Position numbers and translations under genes: made by a program
Part shown: in pieces, positions 1 through 12,327 of the stretch
How the letters are laid out: every line of letters begins with the position of its first letter
How positions within the stretch are numbered: the first letter of the stretch is position 1
The notes under the pieces: model-generated
Seen by the model: only the letters and a program-made list of their open reading frames with translations
Databases searched by the model: none
Told to the model about the DNA's origin: nothing
From: Bedellia somnulentella
Taxonomy: Eukaryota; Arthropoda; Insecta; Lepidoptera; Bedelliidae
Direction: 5' to 3'
Length of the DNA stretch: 64,000 nucleotides
Assembly (NCBI GenBank): GCA_963576735.1
Contig: OY755173.1
Span: 16,958,873 to 17,022,872, forward strand

Positions 1-218
1 TTAGTAGAGGACGGCCTCGTAAAACGTTTCTTGACCAGATAGAAATCGTTCTTATAAAGGCGGGGTCCGAAGTGAGAAGAATAAAAGAGCATGTATTAGA
101 AGAATAATGAATGTCAGGGAAGCAAGAGAGGTTTGTCAAGATCGTACTAAGTGGCGATCGATAGTCTCTGCCTACCCCAATGGGAATAATGTTCGTGAGT
201 ATAAGTAAGTAAGTATGA
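1..218 (+). mobile_element. LINE 3'-end fragment (tail-sharing family)
   Basis: The sequence starts inside the C-terminal coding part (RGRP-like, ...[10 protein letters not shown] in the reading frames) and ends with taccccaatggg, a GTGAGTAT motif and a taagtaagtaagtatg tail. It matches the copies at 4496-5460 and 34505-34813. It is cut by the window edge and is not intact. Confidence 0.8.
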
Positions 219-768
219 TCAAATATAATAACAATCTTCCTCGGCCTACGAAACCCAAAGTAACCCCAGTAAATGAGTGTCGTACGTATCCGAAACTTTT
301 ATAATTCTTACACGATTTTGTTACCAAGTGCTATATTTTCACGTACAAAATTACCGTCGAAAATTTCAACAATTACGAATTCTTTAGGCGAACAGTTTAA
401 CGTCTCGAGTTTGACTATTACATATTTTATGTAACAACGTCCCTCTATATCATTTTATATAAAGGAAAGGTGCCATTAAATGTACTTAATGTCTGTCTGT
501 CTGTCCAAAATAGTAGGTCTTCGTGCGATTTTACTGTAGTCTGTCAAAGTTCATTGAGTCAGTATGTAATATGTTTTAGCTTTGTAATGGCGACTTGTAA
601 TAAATAGCAGTGACCCATTTATTCCCGTTTAAGCTTTAAAACATTTGATAGTGAACATAGATGGGTTATTATAACCCATTACGAATTTTTTCGGATAGGT
701 GATGACCAAAATTAGGATCATGCTCCATGTAAAATAAGTATACATTTTAGATCATGATATTTTTTCTC
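219..768. other. No gene seen
   Basis: AT-rich non-coding DNA with a short GTCT run near 490. Nothing else is recognisable. Confidence 0.5.
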
Positions 769-1204
769 AATAGGCTATTTGACTGTAATAAAAATATACA
801 TTTCTTTTATTTCATTAGTCTTGATATTTCTTTTTTGGAGCAGTTTGTAATAATGTGAGATAAAAATATTGCATTGTTTCACTAAAATCCGTCTTCTAAA
901 ATAAGTATTTTTGATGCAACTGTCACGTGACTAAAAACGACCGTGATTGGCTATTTCTGTAATGACGTAGATCGTGCATAAACTTACCGTGTATCGCTTC
1001 GATCATTGGAATTGACGTCATTTGTGCTACAGCCGCCATATTACATAAAGTCGCATTTTCGCGGCACATTTGAATATTGCATTTTCTTTTTAAAATTTTT
1101 AATAAAATAGCTAAAATGAAGACAGAAAAAAAATTTTTTTAGGGCTCCTTATAAACAAATTAACACCGTAAGATAGTTTTCAAAACTTAGTCAAATAGCC
1201 TATT
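769..1204. mobile_element. Candidate MITE with 16-bp terminal inverted repeats
   Basis: AATAGGCTATTTGACT at 769-784 is repeated in inverse orientation at 1189-1204. If the flanking TA is the target duplication, this fits a Tc1/mariner-type MITE of about 430 bp. It holds a TGACGTCA palindrome at 1013-1020 and no coding sequence. Confidence 0.6.
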
Positions 1205-1711
1205 AAAGAATGAATATTATTTGACATAACGATTTATTTGATATTGTGATTAAGGCACAGTGACAATAAATTTGAGCCAGGTTATGTAAAGTTATCGAAT
1301 GACATTCAATACGAGTATAACAAACACGTAGAATAAGTCACTTTTTATTTTAAAGGTTTTACCAAAAGATAAACCATTATTTAAAAATATCCGTCCGGTT
1401 GTATTCCCAACCAAAGTTAACTATCGTTGTTCCCACATGCATGCTACTATTGTTCACTTAAAACTGCATATTACTTATCAGATGCGATCGTGGGATCCAT
1501 AACTTATTTTCTGGTTTTGCATAGTTTAAAGTCAGTTAGTCGTTTCGTTTTATATGATGGTGCTTGGCCTTACATTATTAATAACTGCTTAGATGGTATG
1601 GGAACACCAGGTATAAATATACTTGTTGGGAGATCATAAATACTCTCTGTATTGTTAATCCGAGTAATAAAGAGCGGCGATAGGCATGACCCCTATTACG
1701 TGAATACTTTG

Positions 1712-1832
1712 CCTAAGCCAAACTCTGATCTCTGAACACCGGTTGATAAAATATCTGACAATGCTCAGAAGTAGTGCTACATCTACCGACCTTCGGGAAT
1801 TTACAGCGTGAACGTTGAGTTGAGTATATAAA
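1712..1832 (+). repeat. Fragment of tRNA-derived SINE (TTATG-tail family)
   Basis: The stretch from ctctgaacaccggt through ccttcgggaatttacagc to gtgaacgtt matches the 3' half of the SINE at 23538-23903. It is degraded and lacks the head. Confidence 0.6.
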
Positions 1833-2562
1833 TTAATATTTACCCCTAAACTATGTTGTCCCTTAAAGTTGTCTTTGCAGCTTTGAATTCTGTATACGTA
1901 AAGCGAAACATTGCAAAACTCCCATGTTTTTATTACAAGCGTGTGTGTGCATATAAAAGCAGATTTTCTGTAATAATAACACGCCAACTCCAATATATTT
2001 CCATGTTCTTCATACGAGCGAAGTACTTTTCAATAAAGTAAGAACACAACGACTGATGAACCTACTACGTGCTCTGAATAAGTCTTAAAAGGTTTTGCTA
2101 TTGAATTAATTTCTATTGAATTTTTGCTTTTATATAACTTCTAGTTGAAAAGCGCACCGATCGGTTCTCTTCGCGATTCTTTTAAATTTTATGCATTAAA
2201 TTGGCCAAATATTAATTAGGATTTCTAGTATAATTATCAAAACATCATTTGTTATGAAATTGTGACGCTTTTTTTAATCTTTTTATGTCGATAACATAGT
2301 TTGAAGGTAATAAAAATCTGTTCACTCTGACTCGTTTTTGTCGAATCTCCAAAAGTGTTAACTGAAAAATTATGTGTATATTGATTTTACTATAGATACA
2401 ATTCGGTCTTTCGATAATAAACTGCACTACAGAGTTTGTTTAACTGTTGGCGTAAGCTAGTAGCTTACACTATCTTCACTGTTTTAGGACTCTATAGGCG
2501 GTCACGTTATGTAAGGCTTCTTGATAGATTCAGTGTCAGCAGACATTACAAAGTTATATACA

Positions 2563-2836
2563 ACTAGCTGACCCGACAGAATTCGTACTGTCGAATTTGC
2601 TTATAACAAAACTTTAGGCGATTTTTCCTGTACTCTTAGTTCAATCAGGCGTGATATTTAATTGGTCAAAATTTTCCGGGATAAAAAGTATTCTATTTGA
2701 TAATTTAGGTCATTATCTAGCATTCTGCCAAATTTCATTCATATACATTTTGACGAATTTTATGTTCTTGAGGAGCCTTTTCGCCTCAAACACACAAACG
2801 TCTAAACTTTCACATTTATAAAATTTATAAGGATTT
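2563..2836 (+). repeat. Interspersed repeat beginning ctagctgacccgacag
   Basis: This is a non-coding repeat of about 270 bp ending tttcacatttataaaatttataaggat. A second copy lies at 4344-5538, split by a LINE insertion. This 'agctgacccga...' repeat type is widespread in Lepidoptera; its class (Helitron-like or MITE) cannot be decided here. Confidence 0.65.
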
Positions 2837-4343
2837 GTAAAAACTATTTGAATCTTTTAAAGCTTTTTGTATGGATTGAGGATGTCGAGAGTGTAGTTTA
2901 CGCCTACACTAAAAATCACTTAATTATCACTTCAAAGATTAGTAAAAGCAATTTTAGTCCCCGATAAAGAAGATTGTAAATTTGGCGCGTACATTCAGCT
3001 GAATTCGTTTTTTTCTCGCGTCAGATTCCTAATGAAATGTAGATATAAGAGTCTGGAACGTGCGCTGAATTGTTCACAGCCGCTTACATACATTACGGTC
3101 GCATACAACTTATGTCATACATTATTCAACCCTTACTTAGAATCCGTCATAATCGTGCAATTCATTTACATCTTATTATGCCGTGAGGGAAATACTAACG
3201 CTCTAGGAGAGTTAGGTCATGTGCTGTTCCTATTACTAACGCTTTCATCTTTTTTTCATAGTTTGGCTGTCTAGTATGTAGCGATATTCCCCAGGTTTGC
3301 TCGGGTAGGAACCTACCCGCTTACCGAACTTGGAATTTCTACGGGAATAGTTGTACGGGGCTCTTTAATTATTTTTTTGAGTAATACGGTTGGGAACTCA
3401 TCTCACCAACAACGGTCCTTTGTTGACCATCTTTTCCCATTGAATTTTCTGGCATGAGAGAAGTATATTTTTTTTATTTCTGGCTGCATCTTCTTGAGAT
3501 TTAAATCGTTATTATGTAGGCTATCTCAGCAATGATAAATATTAACGCTACGAGGCGCATCAGTAGTAGTAATAGAACTCGGTAAAACTATATAATAAAA
3601 TAAAAACAGATTTTCATTGATTTTCTATTAAAATATTTATACTACTGTATCGCGATAAAATCAATATTTCTCAGCTATCTTATTACTTTTTCTTCAACCT
3701 ATTTTACTGAATACAATGGCCGATGGAAACTGTTCCCCGATAAGATAAGTCGAGAATTCGTTCCTGTAGTGTAGCGTATATTCACGAAGTTGGTATCGCC
3801 TCCATCTAGTTGGTGGTGTGCCACAATGGGCAGACATATTGCCGTGTCAGCGAGACACTGGCACACATACATACACATGACACTGGCACAACATACACAC
3901 ATACACTGTGATGCATGGACTACATAGCCCTTGCTTGTGACGTCACGTCACCAACAGTAGATCCCGGAAATTTTTAAAATGAAAAACAATTTATGAACAA
4001 GTATTTTATTCCTGGCTAGCTGGCTGGGACGTTGATGATTTTTCCTGGAATTCTAGATTGCGGTTTTTATAAATTACTTTTAACTCTATTGAAACAAAAA
4101 TGTAATGTTTTTGACGCGTTGATGGGTTTGTGTATGCATGTATTGATCTTTTTAATCGAATATTATCCAAAATAATACGACATTCAATATTTTATTTAAT
4201 CCTAACTAAAACTGTGTACATACACAATATGTATTTATAAAATCTTTGCGTTGAGTTACAAGTAACCTAACTTTTTCCCCACCAACCGTAGAATTTCAAA
4301 GTTGCTACGTACCGTATGTTAATTTGATATTAGTTTTATGTAA
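2837..4343. other. Non-coding, possible old repeat remnants
   Basis: No exon was seen. The 3700-3960 stretch is richer in GC, with CA-rich tracts and a palindromic GTGACGTCAC at 3937-3946 (CREB/ATF-type half-site pair). Confidence 0.4.
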
Positions 4344-5538
4344 TAACTATCTGACCCGACAGACTGCGTACTGTTTGCTTATGACAAACTTTAGGCGTTT
4401 TTTTCGATACTCTGAGTTCAATCAGGCGTATTGGTCTTTTTTTTTGGAATAAAAAGTACCCTATTTGATAATTTTTCATTCATATACATTATGTTTCCCA
4501 TTAGGGTAGGCAGATCGCCACTTTGTACGATCCTGGCAAACCTCTCTAGCTTCGTTTAAATCCATCAATATTTTCATACATGCTCTTTTATTCTTCATAC
4601 TTCGGACGCCGACCTTTTTGAGCACACACTCTATTTGGTCGAGGTGTGTCCTCCGTGGTCGTCTTCTATTCACATTACCTTCCACATCGGCTCTATAGAT
4701 CTTTTTCACCAATTTACTGTCATCCATCCTCTCTATGTGCCCAAACCATCTCAACATTCCTTTTTCTATCTTTTTTACAATATCATCTTTCACGCCGCAC
4801 CTTTCACGATTCACGTTATATCTCACACGATCAGATAACCTTACATCACAAACTTTTCTGAGGGACCTCATCTCTACTGCATTAACTCTGCTCTCATGCT
4901 TCTTCTGCCACACCCAACATTCACTGTCATATGTAAGCATAGGAACCAGAACAGCATCATGCACTGCCATTCGGCCCTTTTCGGACACCGACTGATTAGA
5001 CATGAGACTATTCAAAGCTCCATTTATCGCATTACCTTTCTTCACTCTTCTCTCGATATCTTCATCACACTTTCCATCCCTAGTAAACAAACTGCCCAGA
5101 TATACAAACTCTTTCACTTGTTCCACTTTCTTACGATTAATTTCAATCACGCATTCGGTCATATCCTCCTCTCTCTCAAAAACCATGGTTTTGGTCTTCT
5201 CTACATTCCCTTTCTTTCAAAAGATGCACATGCAATATTTATCATCTCTTGCAACTCTTCAACCGACGATGCAAGTAACACTTGATCATCAGCATGTAAG
5301 AGGCATTTGATGACGAATCCACCCATTTTCAGTCCTTAATCGCTTTCACGCAAATCTATCAGACAATCATCCATGAACAAATTGAAGAGCCAATGCGTTT
5401 AATAGTCTCTGCGTACCCTAATGGGAAATAATGGCGTGAGTATATGTATATGTATGTATGTACATTATGTTCTTGAGGAGCCTTTTCGTCTCAAACACAT
5501 AAACGTCTAAACTTTCACATTTGTAATATTAAAAGGAT
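4344..5538 (+). repeat. Second copy of the agctgacccgacag repeat, split by a LINE
   Basis: The left part (4344-4495) and right part (5461-5538) join to match the copy at 2563-2836. The LINE at 4496-5460 interrupts it and is flanked by the 11-bp duplication tacattatgtt. Confidence 0.7.
4496..5460 (+). mobile_element. LINE insertion with inverted 5' segment (RT C-terminus)
   Basis: The inner part reads on the minus strand from about 5400 down to 4496. It shows an RT catalytic motif (LHADDQVLLASS) near 5280-5300, then VYLGSLFTRDGKCDEDIERR, then [22 protein letters not shown] and [10 protein letters not shown]. The minus-strand frame is open from 5186 to 4476, with a stop and a frame change upstream. 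The last 60 bp (5401-5460) read on the plus strand and carry the family's 3' tail, gtgagtatatgtatatgtatg. The target duplication tacattatgtt (4485-4495, 5461-5471) encloses the whole. The family resembles the RTE-like lepidopteran LINEs; clade assignment is tentative. Confidence 0.8.
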
Positions 5539-8500
5539 GTTTATACTTATGTTCAGTTATTTTTATACAATACCATGTCATTATTTCAGTAGTGTACTTA
5601 ATTCCAGTTCTTACTACTCTGAGTCAAACCCGTTTTATCCTTTTCAGTTTTTATTCAAGTATTTAACACAGTTTGGGATTTTATTTTATAAATTCGTGTT
5701 TTTATTTTCATAATAAACTTATTAGTTCTAACGATCATTTTACTAATTCTTAATTTATAAAATAATTTGCTCCCAGCACCTTTTATAAAGCATAAAAAGA
5801 TCAGATATAATCTATTACATATCTAAGGCCAGCTTTCAAATCGGGAAATTCCTTTATTTCGTATGTCGATTCGTAATCACAAAAACCTTTCTGTATTAGC
5901 ATATATGAGTCCTTGAATGTCGAATAGAGCCTTATCAAGTCATTTCACTCAGTACACTGATCCTGACTGTAAAAACGTTTACAAAAGATCGCAAAAACCC
6001 TTTTGGACGTTACATAATCTTACGGAGAGTATATTTTATATTCAAACTGTGTACTTTTATAATTCATAAATACAGATAAATAAAATCCGGTGTAAAATGA
6101 GAAAAAATTAAGAAATTTTGAAAAAGGAATTCTAAGATGGTATGGACATTATAGTGGTTGGGTTTTCGTAAATTGCTATTTGTATGTTTGTATGTAGTAT
6201 AATTTAAATTTAAACATTGCATTGGATAAAGTTTCATTTTTATATTTCATCTATGTTAAAAAAACTTGATATCTGTAAATCGTCTAATGATAATAACGTT
6301 CGTCGCCTCTTACGAACACCCACGGGTAGAAATGGGGTAGTGCTATTCTAAGGCCAACCTACACAGCATATACTTGTATGATTGAAATAGATACCGATTG
6401 AAATGTATTAAATATTCTTAAATAAATCGACAAGTCAGTATGCGTATTGAAATTGGGTTTATGAGAATTGAAATGAAATGTCCGAATGATCCATATGACA
6501 CAATAAACATTTCGAATCGTACAAGAATCAAAAGCAATTTAATACACATACCCCTTTAGTTTTAAAATTGGGACGCCAATACAGTTGATATTGTGACAAA
6601 CGGATACCATTAACTTAGTAACAAAACCTCGATAGTAAATCCTCGTGAAAATCAAATTAACTCAACATTTAACCCGAAACCCGTAATTTGATAAAATACG
6701 CACGCTAAAAGCCCTCCATTTAACAATTGACGTGAGTAATACAGGGCAGGGACGTCGTACGATAAATAGGGTTGGTATCATGTTCACAATAACCAACTAG
6801 CTATAGTTATCAGTAGGCCTAGCACGAGCGCTATTTTATCGTCACGATATCGGTTAGAATGAGATAACAGTATACGATACTAAGTAAGCGCGTAAGAGAT
6901 GGCTGTTTTGTACCACGCGATATCTAGTTAAAAGGACGCTCGTACTAGCTATGCTGCTGTATTCGGTGTTATCGCGCAATCTGATTAATTGGTGATGCGA
7001 AGTGTTGGGGCCGTTCTGTATCGATCCCATTCCGGCCCTGAACTTGAATTAAGCGACCGACGACACTCCTTTGATAAAGTTACTAACTCCGTCTACTATT
7101 TACTCCGATTAATTTGTCTACGCTATTATCGGTTGCGATCCCGCGTACAATGTAATTTTAACGTTGTAAACTGAACCGTGGAATGAGATAGATTGTAATA
7201 GCTTTGTTAAAGCCAAGTGACGGCTATATCCTTTAGTTATCTATCTTCTTCCCTTTCCACTTCTAAAAGTCGTCACAGTACAGTAAGTTTGGCACCCTGA
7301 TTACGTATCTTTTGCAAACACGATTGTGTCGCAAGTTGCAATATTGTCGCTGTCAAAACTGTCAAATTGCATACATTTTTTTGACATTGACATTGAATCG
7401 CTAAAGATACATAATCAGGGGGCGGTTTAAAACACTTCATAAACATCTCTTCTTGGTTTATCCTAGTGTTAATCAAGCCAATGAATTATGATTGTTTACC
7501 TCTCACTACCGTTTAATAGGATTTCACTCATGATATATCTTTTATGACTTGCCATGAGGAAAGCTCCCACTTTTGTCCAAACTATCTAGAACTAGTACTG
7601 ACAGAAAAGCCTCATGTTAAGAACCCATAAAACTACAATGTTAAAAGTACCCGATCATTATTACGACCCGATGAATTGTAAACTTAAAACTTTGATGTTG
7701 CACACGCTCGCCTAAGTGTTTAAGTGTGAACTTATGATGGGCTGGACCGCTGCCAAAAGATCCTTTAAGGCCAATTTAATGTGAAATAGAGCCTCCGAGC
7801 TGCGGTCTAGACGCTCGCGTAAACTGGGGCCTAGCGAATAAAGCTAGCCTACAGCCTACTTCGTTTCCTCGTTTTGCAATTCAAACGGAACAAGTGGACC
7901 TAGATTTGAAGAGTTGTGAAAGCTAAACCAATTTCTAAATATTGCCTAGTGATCGTATTAGAATAGAGGTAGTTTATAATTGAAGATTTAATATAGCAAT
8001 GAGGGATATCTAGAGCTTGGAATCAATAATTACTAAGTCTCACCTAGAAGGTGGAAGGAGAACTAATTGTGAAATCAAATATTGTTGATCTTGACTGTAA
8101 AACTGCTCAAATAACTTCTAATTCACACTAGTTTGTGCTTATTCTAATTTCATTTCACTACCTCCTCTATATATTTCTATCGGTTAAAGTGATCGATACA
8201 AAATCATAAGATTATTGTCCTAGTCATAGAGTGACAATTTAGGTAACACTTATTTTGATCACTAAACATATGGACTCAATGGATCGCGAATTTCCATTAT
8301 ATTATTCCTAATTAGGGCTATATTGGAGTCATTGTACACCGGATTAGATAAGATTGCTCGAGCGCTCACGTTTCAATGTGTGTGACGTGATGAGCCGCGA
8401 TTAGTTAAGCTGCGCTAATGGGCTTGCACTATACTTGGATTTCACCAATTATAAACTTACTTAGTAGGGAACTTAGGGCTTACCATTGAAAATGTTATAA

Positions 8501-8723
8501 CTGTTATTATATCTCATGACAAAAAAATATATTATAATAGTTTGTTTGCTTTTTCTTTGTCACATGAATTTACAAAACTGTTTTAGAACTTTGTGAGAAA
8601 ATCACATACTCGTACTTAAGTATGTTTTTCGTTCGTTCAGTTGAATTATATCAATATGGAATAACATATTCTCTTCAAAACTAGTAACTAACCACACTTG
8701 TTAAAATTTGCTTATAATTAGAT
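5539..8723. other. Non-coding stretch, one SINE fragment
   Basis: The only recognisable repeat is the SINE fragment at 6301-6369. The interval 6720-7180 is less AT-rich than its surroundings and may be conserved regulatory DNA. No syntaxin 5' exon was found. Confidence 0.4.
6301..6369 (-). repeat. SINE fragment (GTGAGTATATG-tail family)
   Basis: It carries the 5' end of the family on the minus strand: gcctcttacgaacaccc, gggtagtgctattctaag and a degraded acacagca terminus. Confidence 0.75.
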
Positions 8724-8974
8724 ACATACATATACATACATATACTCACGGCTATAATTCCCTAGAAGGGGTAACCAGAGCTAAGGAATTAGAAATTCCT
8801 CAGCCACTTTTGGAAGTTTAGTGAGGAAAAGATCGTAAAATAAAGGTTTTTGGTGATGGGTCTCCAACCGCATCGCCCAAAAATCCAATAAAAAGCCCCA
8901 ATACCCTTAGTCGCCTCTTACGACACCCGTGGGTAGAAAGGGGTAGCGACATTCTAAGCCGGCACTACACGGCA
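8724..8974 (-). repeat. SINE copy, full length (GTGAGTATATG-tail family)
   Basis: A minus-strand copy from the catacatatactcacgg tail to cggcactacacggca. It abuts the next copy with no spacer. Confidence 0.9.
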
Positions 8975-9218
8975 CACATACATATACTCACGGCTATAAA
9001 TCCTTAGAAGGGCTAGCCAGAGCTAAGGAATTAGAAATTCCTCAGCCACCTTTGGAAAATTGAGTGGGGTAGGGATGGTAAAGTAAAGGTTGTTGGTGAT
9101 GGGTCTCCAACCGCATCGCCCAAAAATCCCTTTAAACCCCGAATACCGTTAGTCGCCTCTTACGTACACCCATCAGTAGAAACGGGGTAGTGCTATTCTA
9201 AGCCGACACTACACGGCA
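8975..9218 (-). repeat. SINE copy, full length, tandem with the previous one
   Basis: Same orientation as the copy before it and beginning directly at that copy's 5' end. It differs in several diagnostic bases (accgttagtcgcc versus acccttagtcgcc), so it is not a recent simple duplication. Confidence 0.9.
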
Positions 9219-9814
9219 AATATAATTAGAACCCTAAAACAAACATCACCTTCAAGATAATATCTTACTAAACTATTAGCTAGAAACCAGAAATTTCTGT
9301 ATTTGAAGTCTCCTAACAATCCATAAATCAGTTGATTCACAATTAGTTGAAGTCGAGTCTAGCTGCTTTCATTTTAGGCGAAATCACGTACACGTGTAAA
9401 TAGGCAGTATTAACTAGTATACGATAATACTCCACGATTTGAAACTTTGCCCGCTTAACCCGACTCCAGTCGAGATGAAATTTCTCGTCTATTCTATTCT
9501 TAGCTTAATCAATATTGTTGTTCTACAAAAGTGCCGTAGCTATTTCAACTATTTGTACTTAAAATAGCACCTAATACGACACTCGCTTTGTTTTACGGAC
9601 CCATTGATTAGTTGAAATATTTCAGTTGGAACTGGAAGTCAATCTGATGTTATTTATAAATAAGCTGTGAACGACAATAGATTAATTTCGGAGATTTAAT
9701 AATATTAATATACCTTGATGTTGTGTGAATACATTGTCAACGCAAAATTTATGATGTCTTTTGAAATTAAAGAGAACAAGTTAACAAGTTACTACAAGTT
9801 ACTACTAGTTAGTT

Positions 9815-10064
9815 TGCTGTGTAGTGTCGGCTTAGAATAGCACTACCCCATTTCTTCCGGTGGGTGTACGTAAAAGGCGACTAACGGTATTGGGGCTTTT
9901 AAGGGATTTTTGGGCGATGCGGTTGGAGACCCATCACCAACAACCTTTATTTCACCCCACGCACCTTCCAAAAGTGGCTGAGGAATTTCTAATTCCTTAG
10001 CTCTGGCTACCCCTTTCTTGGGACTTATAGCTATATATACTTATATAATTATATGTATGTATGT
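9815..10064 (+). repeat. SINE copy, full length
   Basis: A plus-strand copy from tgctgtgtagtgtcggc to a degenerate tatatgtatgtatg tail. Confidence 0.9.
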
Positions 10065-10630
10065 AAGTTAACTACCCTATCAAGGTAATCCCTCTAACTT
10101 AAGCATATAAACCAAACAATCGAGTAACATGAGCTTCGAAATCAAAGAAGGTGTTTTTTTTAAATAGTATATCAGTGCTAGTAACAATCAAATAAAACGC
10201 CCCAGTACATTTAATCTTCTTATAAGACACCTACAAAGAGACATCTGTTAGTGCTATACGTACCAGAGAGTACACAGCAAAATATTAATTGCTATCATAA
10301 TTATGCCATCGATTCAAGAATATCTTTTGTGAATCTCTCCCAATTTGTATGTGACCAGCCCTAGATAGGCCGCTGGTGACCGCATGATTTGAAACGTGGA
10401 GATTCCCAACAAATGCAATATACTGGCTGAACAATACAACAACGGTAGAATTCCTGACACGATGGAACAGAATTCACTTACATAGCGAATCCAGGCTGAT
10501 GGACGAAACCACAATCGTAGAGCTAAGCATCTGTATGTGGAGTGCTAGTGTCAGTCAATTGCTTACTTTATAAAGAAAGTAAAGAAATGCTAAAGTGATA
10601 GTGTAGTGTGATAAGCTAAGTAATTCTAAC

Positions 10631-10726
10631 ATATATACATACATACATATACTCACGGCTATATATCCCTTAACGGGGTAGCCAGAGCTTTGGAATGAAA
10701 AATTCCTCAGCCAATTTTGGAAATTG
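10631..10726 (-). repeat. SINE 3' part
   Basis: A minus-strand copy of the 3' 95 bp only (tail to ccaattttggaaattg). It is joined head to tail with the next copy. Confidence 0.85.
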
Positions 10727-10962
10727 CATACATACATACATACATATACTCACGGCTATAAATCCCTAGAACGGGTAGCCAGAGCTAAGGAATTCGAAAT
10801 TCCTCAGCCACGTTTGGAAATTGTTTAGGGAAAAGATGGTATTAATAAACATTTTTGGTGACGGGTCTCCAACCACATCGCCTAAAAATCACTTAAAAAG
10901 CCCCTATACCCTTAGTCGCCACTTATGATCACCCACGGCTAGAAAGTGTTATCCTAAGCCGC
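10727..10962 (-). repeat. SINE copy
   Basis: A minus-strand copy with a long CATA-repeat tail at 10727-10745. Its 5' end is degraded after cctaagcc. Confidence 0.88.
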
Positions 10963-11834
10963 GTTCATCTACTACCCTTCGCTTTCTACCATATCGTATA
11001 ATATATGCTAAAGGAGTAAGATAGATACACGTATTCTTATCACTCTAAGGTATGAAGCTCGATAATCCCGAACGTAACTTTATTTAGATTGAAACTCACA
11101 CTTTGCCTACTAGTTATTAGTTTATGTGACTGTAAAATAGCGACACTGGGGAGCTTTGGTTGACAGCCTTACAGCTATTCCATGTTTTACCGAATGTCCT
11201 GTAATGTAGTTAAAAACCTTATTTGGTTTTTCCTAAAATATTAATACTAATAAGTTAGTAACATATAAAGCCAATGAAAGTAAAAGCCTCCTATTAAAAT
11301 CCTAACTTTAACCTTTAGCAATATAGGTATTTTAGATACAAGAGACGTAAGTATAATATCAGAAAATAATTCTGCGTGAAAAAAGCTTTGTCATCGTTTT
11401 AGGTATGGCATAGAAGAATGGAGTCGATACTCGTTGCTCCAGATTATACTGATCTCGAGAGCAAACTCGATTTAATACGAATCACTTGACATATTCAACG
11501 TCTGCAGACAAAGACTTACTGGTTTTGATGTGCTTTATTGACCATACACCGAACTGTTAATCTGAATTGTGCGCATCTAAAGGTGTCCGAGTCATATTTA
11601 TAACTTAGCTAGCGTAAAAGTCGTGATAAAAGAGTTTTAAATTATAGAGCGATATATCGCTCTGATTATAACCAGCGTCTACTAAAAGTAGTCCTGTCAC
11701 AATTTGCCCTTAATTAAATATCTTTATGAGCAACCCACTAAGGCTGAATTCTCTTTTAATGTAGTTGCTGTCAATTAGATTACTGAGCGGCAGGTAATTT
11801 TTCATGAAAGTTTCGTATTTTCGTATAGGTGAGT

Positions 11835-11960
11835 ACATACATACATATACGCACGCCACGCGTTCTTATTAAGGTAAGCAGGGACTATCGATCGCCATTT
11901 AGCACGCCCCACCCGGCGAACCTCTCGAGCTACATTTGTTATTGTCCTCTGTGGTGTAGT
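11835..11960 (-). mobile_element. LINE 3'-end fragment
   Basis: Minus-strand tail (catacatatacgcacg), then ggtaagcagggactatcgat and cgaacctctcgagctac, equivalent to the LINE end at 34700-34813. Degraded. Confidence 0.6.
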
Positions 11961-12072
11961 CCACATATTCAATGTGTCCTCTGTTGCCGTCCTATACTGA
12001 GATTCCTTGTAACTTTGTTACCTGCTCTGTATTAAGCTATCACCATATTCACCATAGAATAAATAGTACCAA

Positions 12073-12327
12073 CATACATACATACATATACTCACGGCTA
12101 TAAATCCCTAAAAGGGGTAGCCAGAGCTGAGAAATTAGAAATTCCTCAGCCACTTTTGGAAGTTGAGTGGGGAAAAGATGGTAGAATAAAGGTTGTTGGT
12201 GATGGTGATGGGTCTCCAACCGCATCGCCCAAAAATCCAATAAAAAGCCCCGATACCCTTAGTCGCCTCTTACGACACCCGTGGGTAGAAAGGGGTAGCG
12301 ACATTCTAAGCCGGCACTACACGGCAA
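12073..12327 (-). repeat. SINE copy with clear target duplication
   Basis: A minus-strand full-length copy. The direct repeat aaatagtaccaa at 12061-12072 and 12328-12339 is a 12-bp target-site duplication, as expected for target-primed reverse transcription. Confidence 0.93.

Noticed and set aside
4635..5310. Several overlapping plus-strand reading frames of 67-129 codons
   Set aside because: They are antisense shadows of the LINE RT segment, which has clear family motifs on the minus strand.
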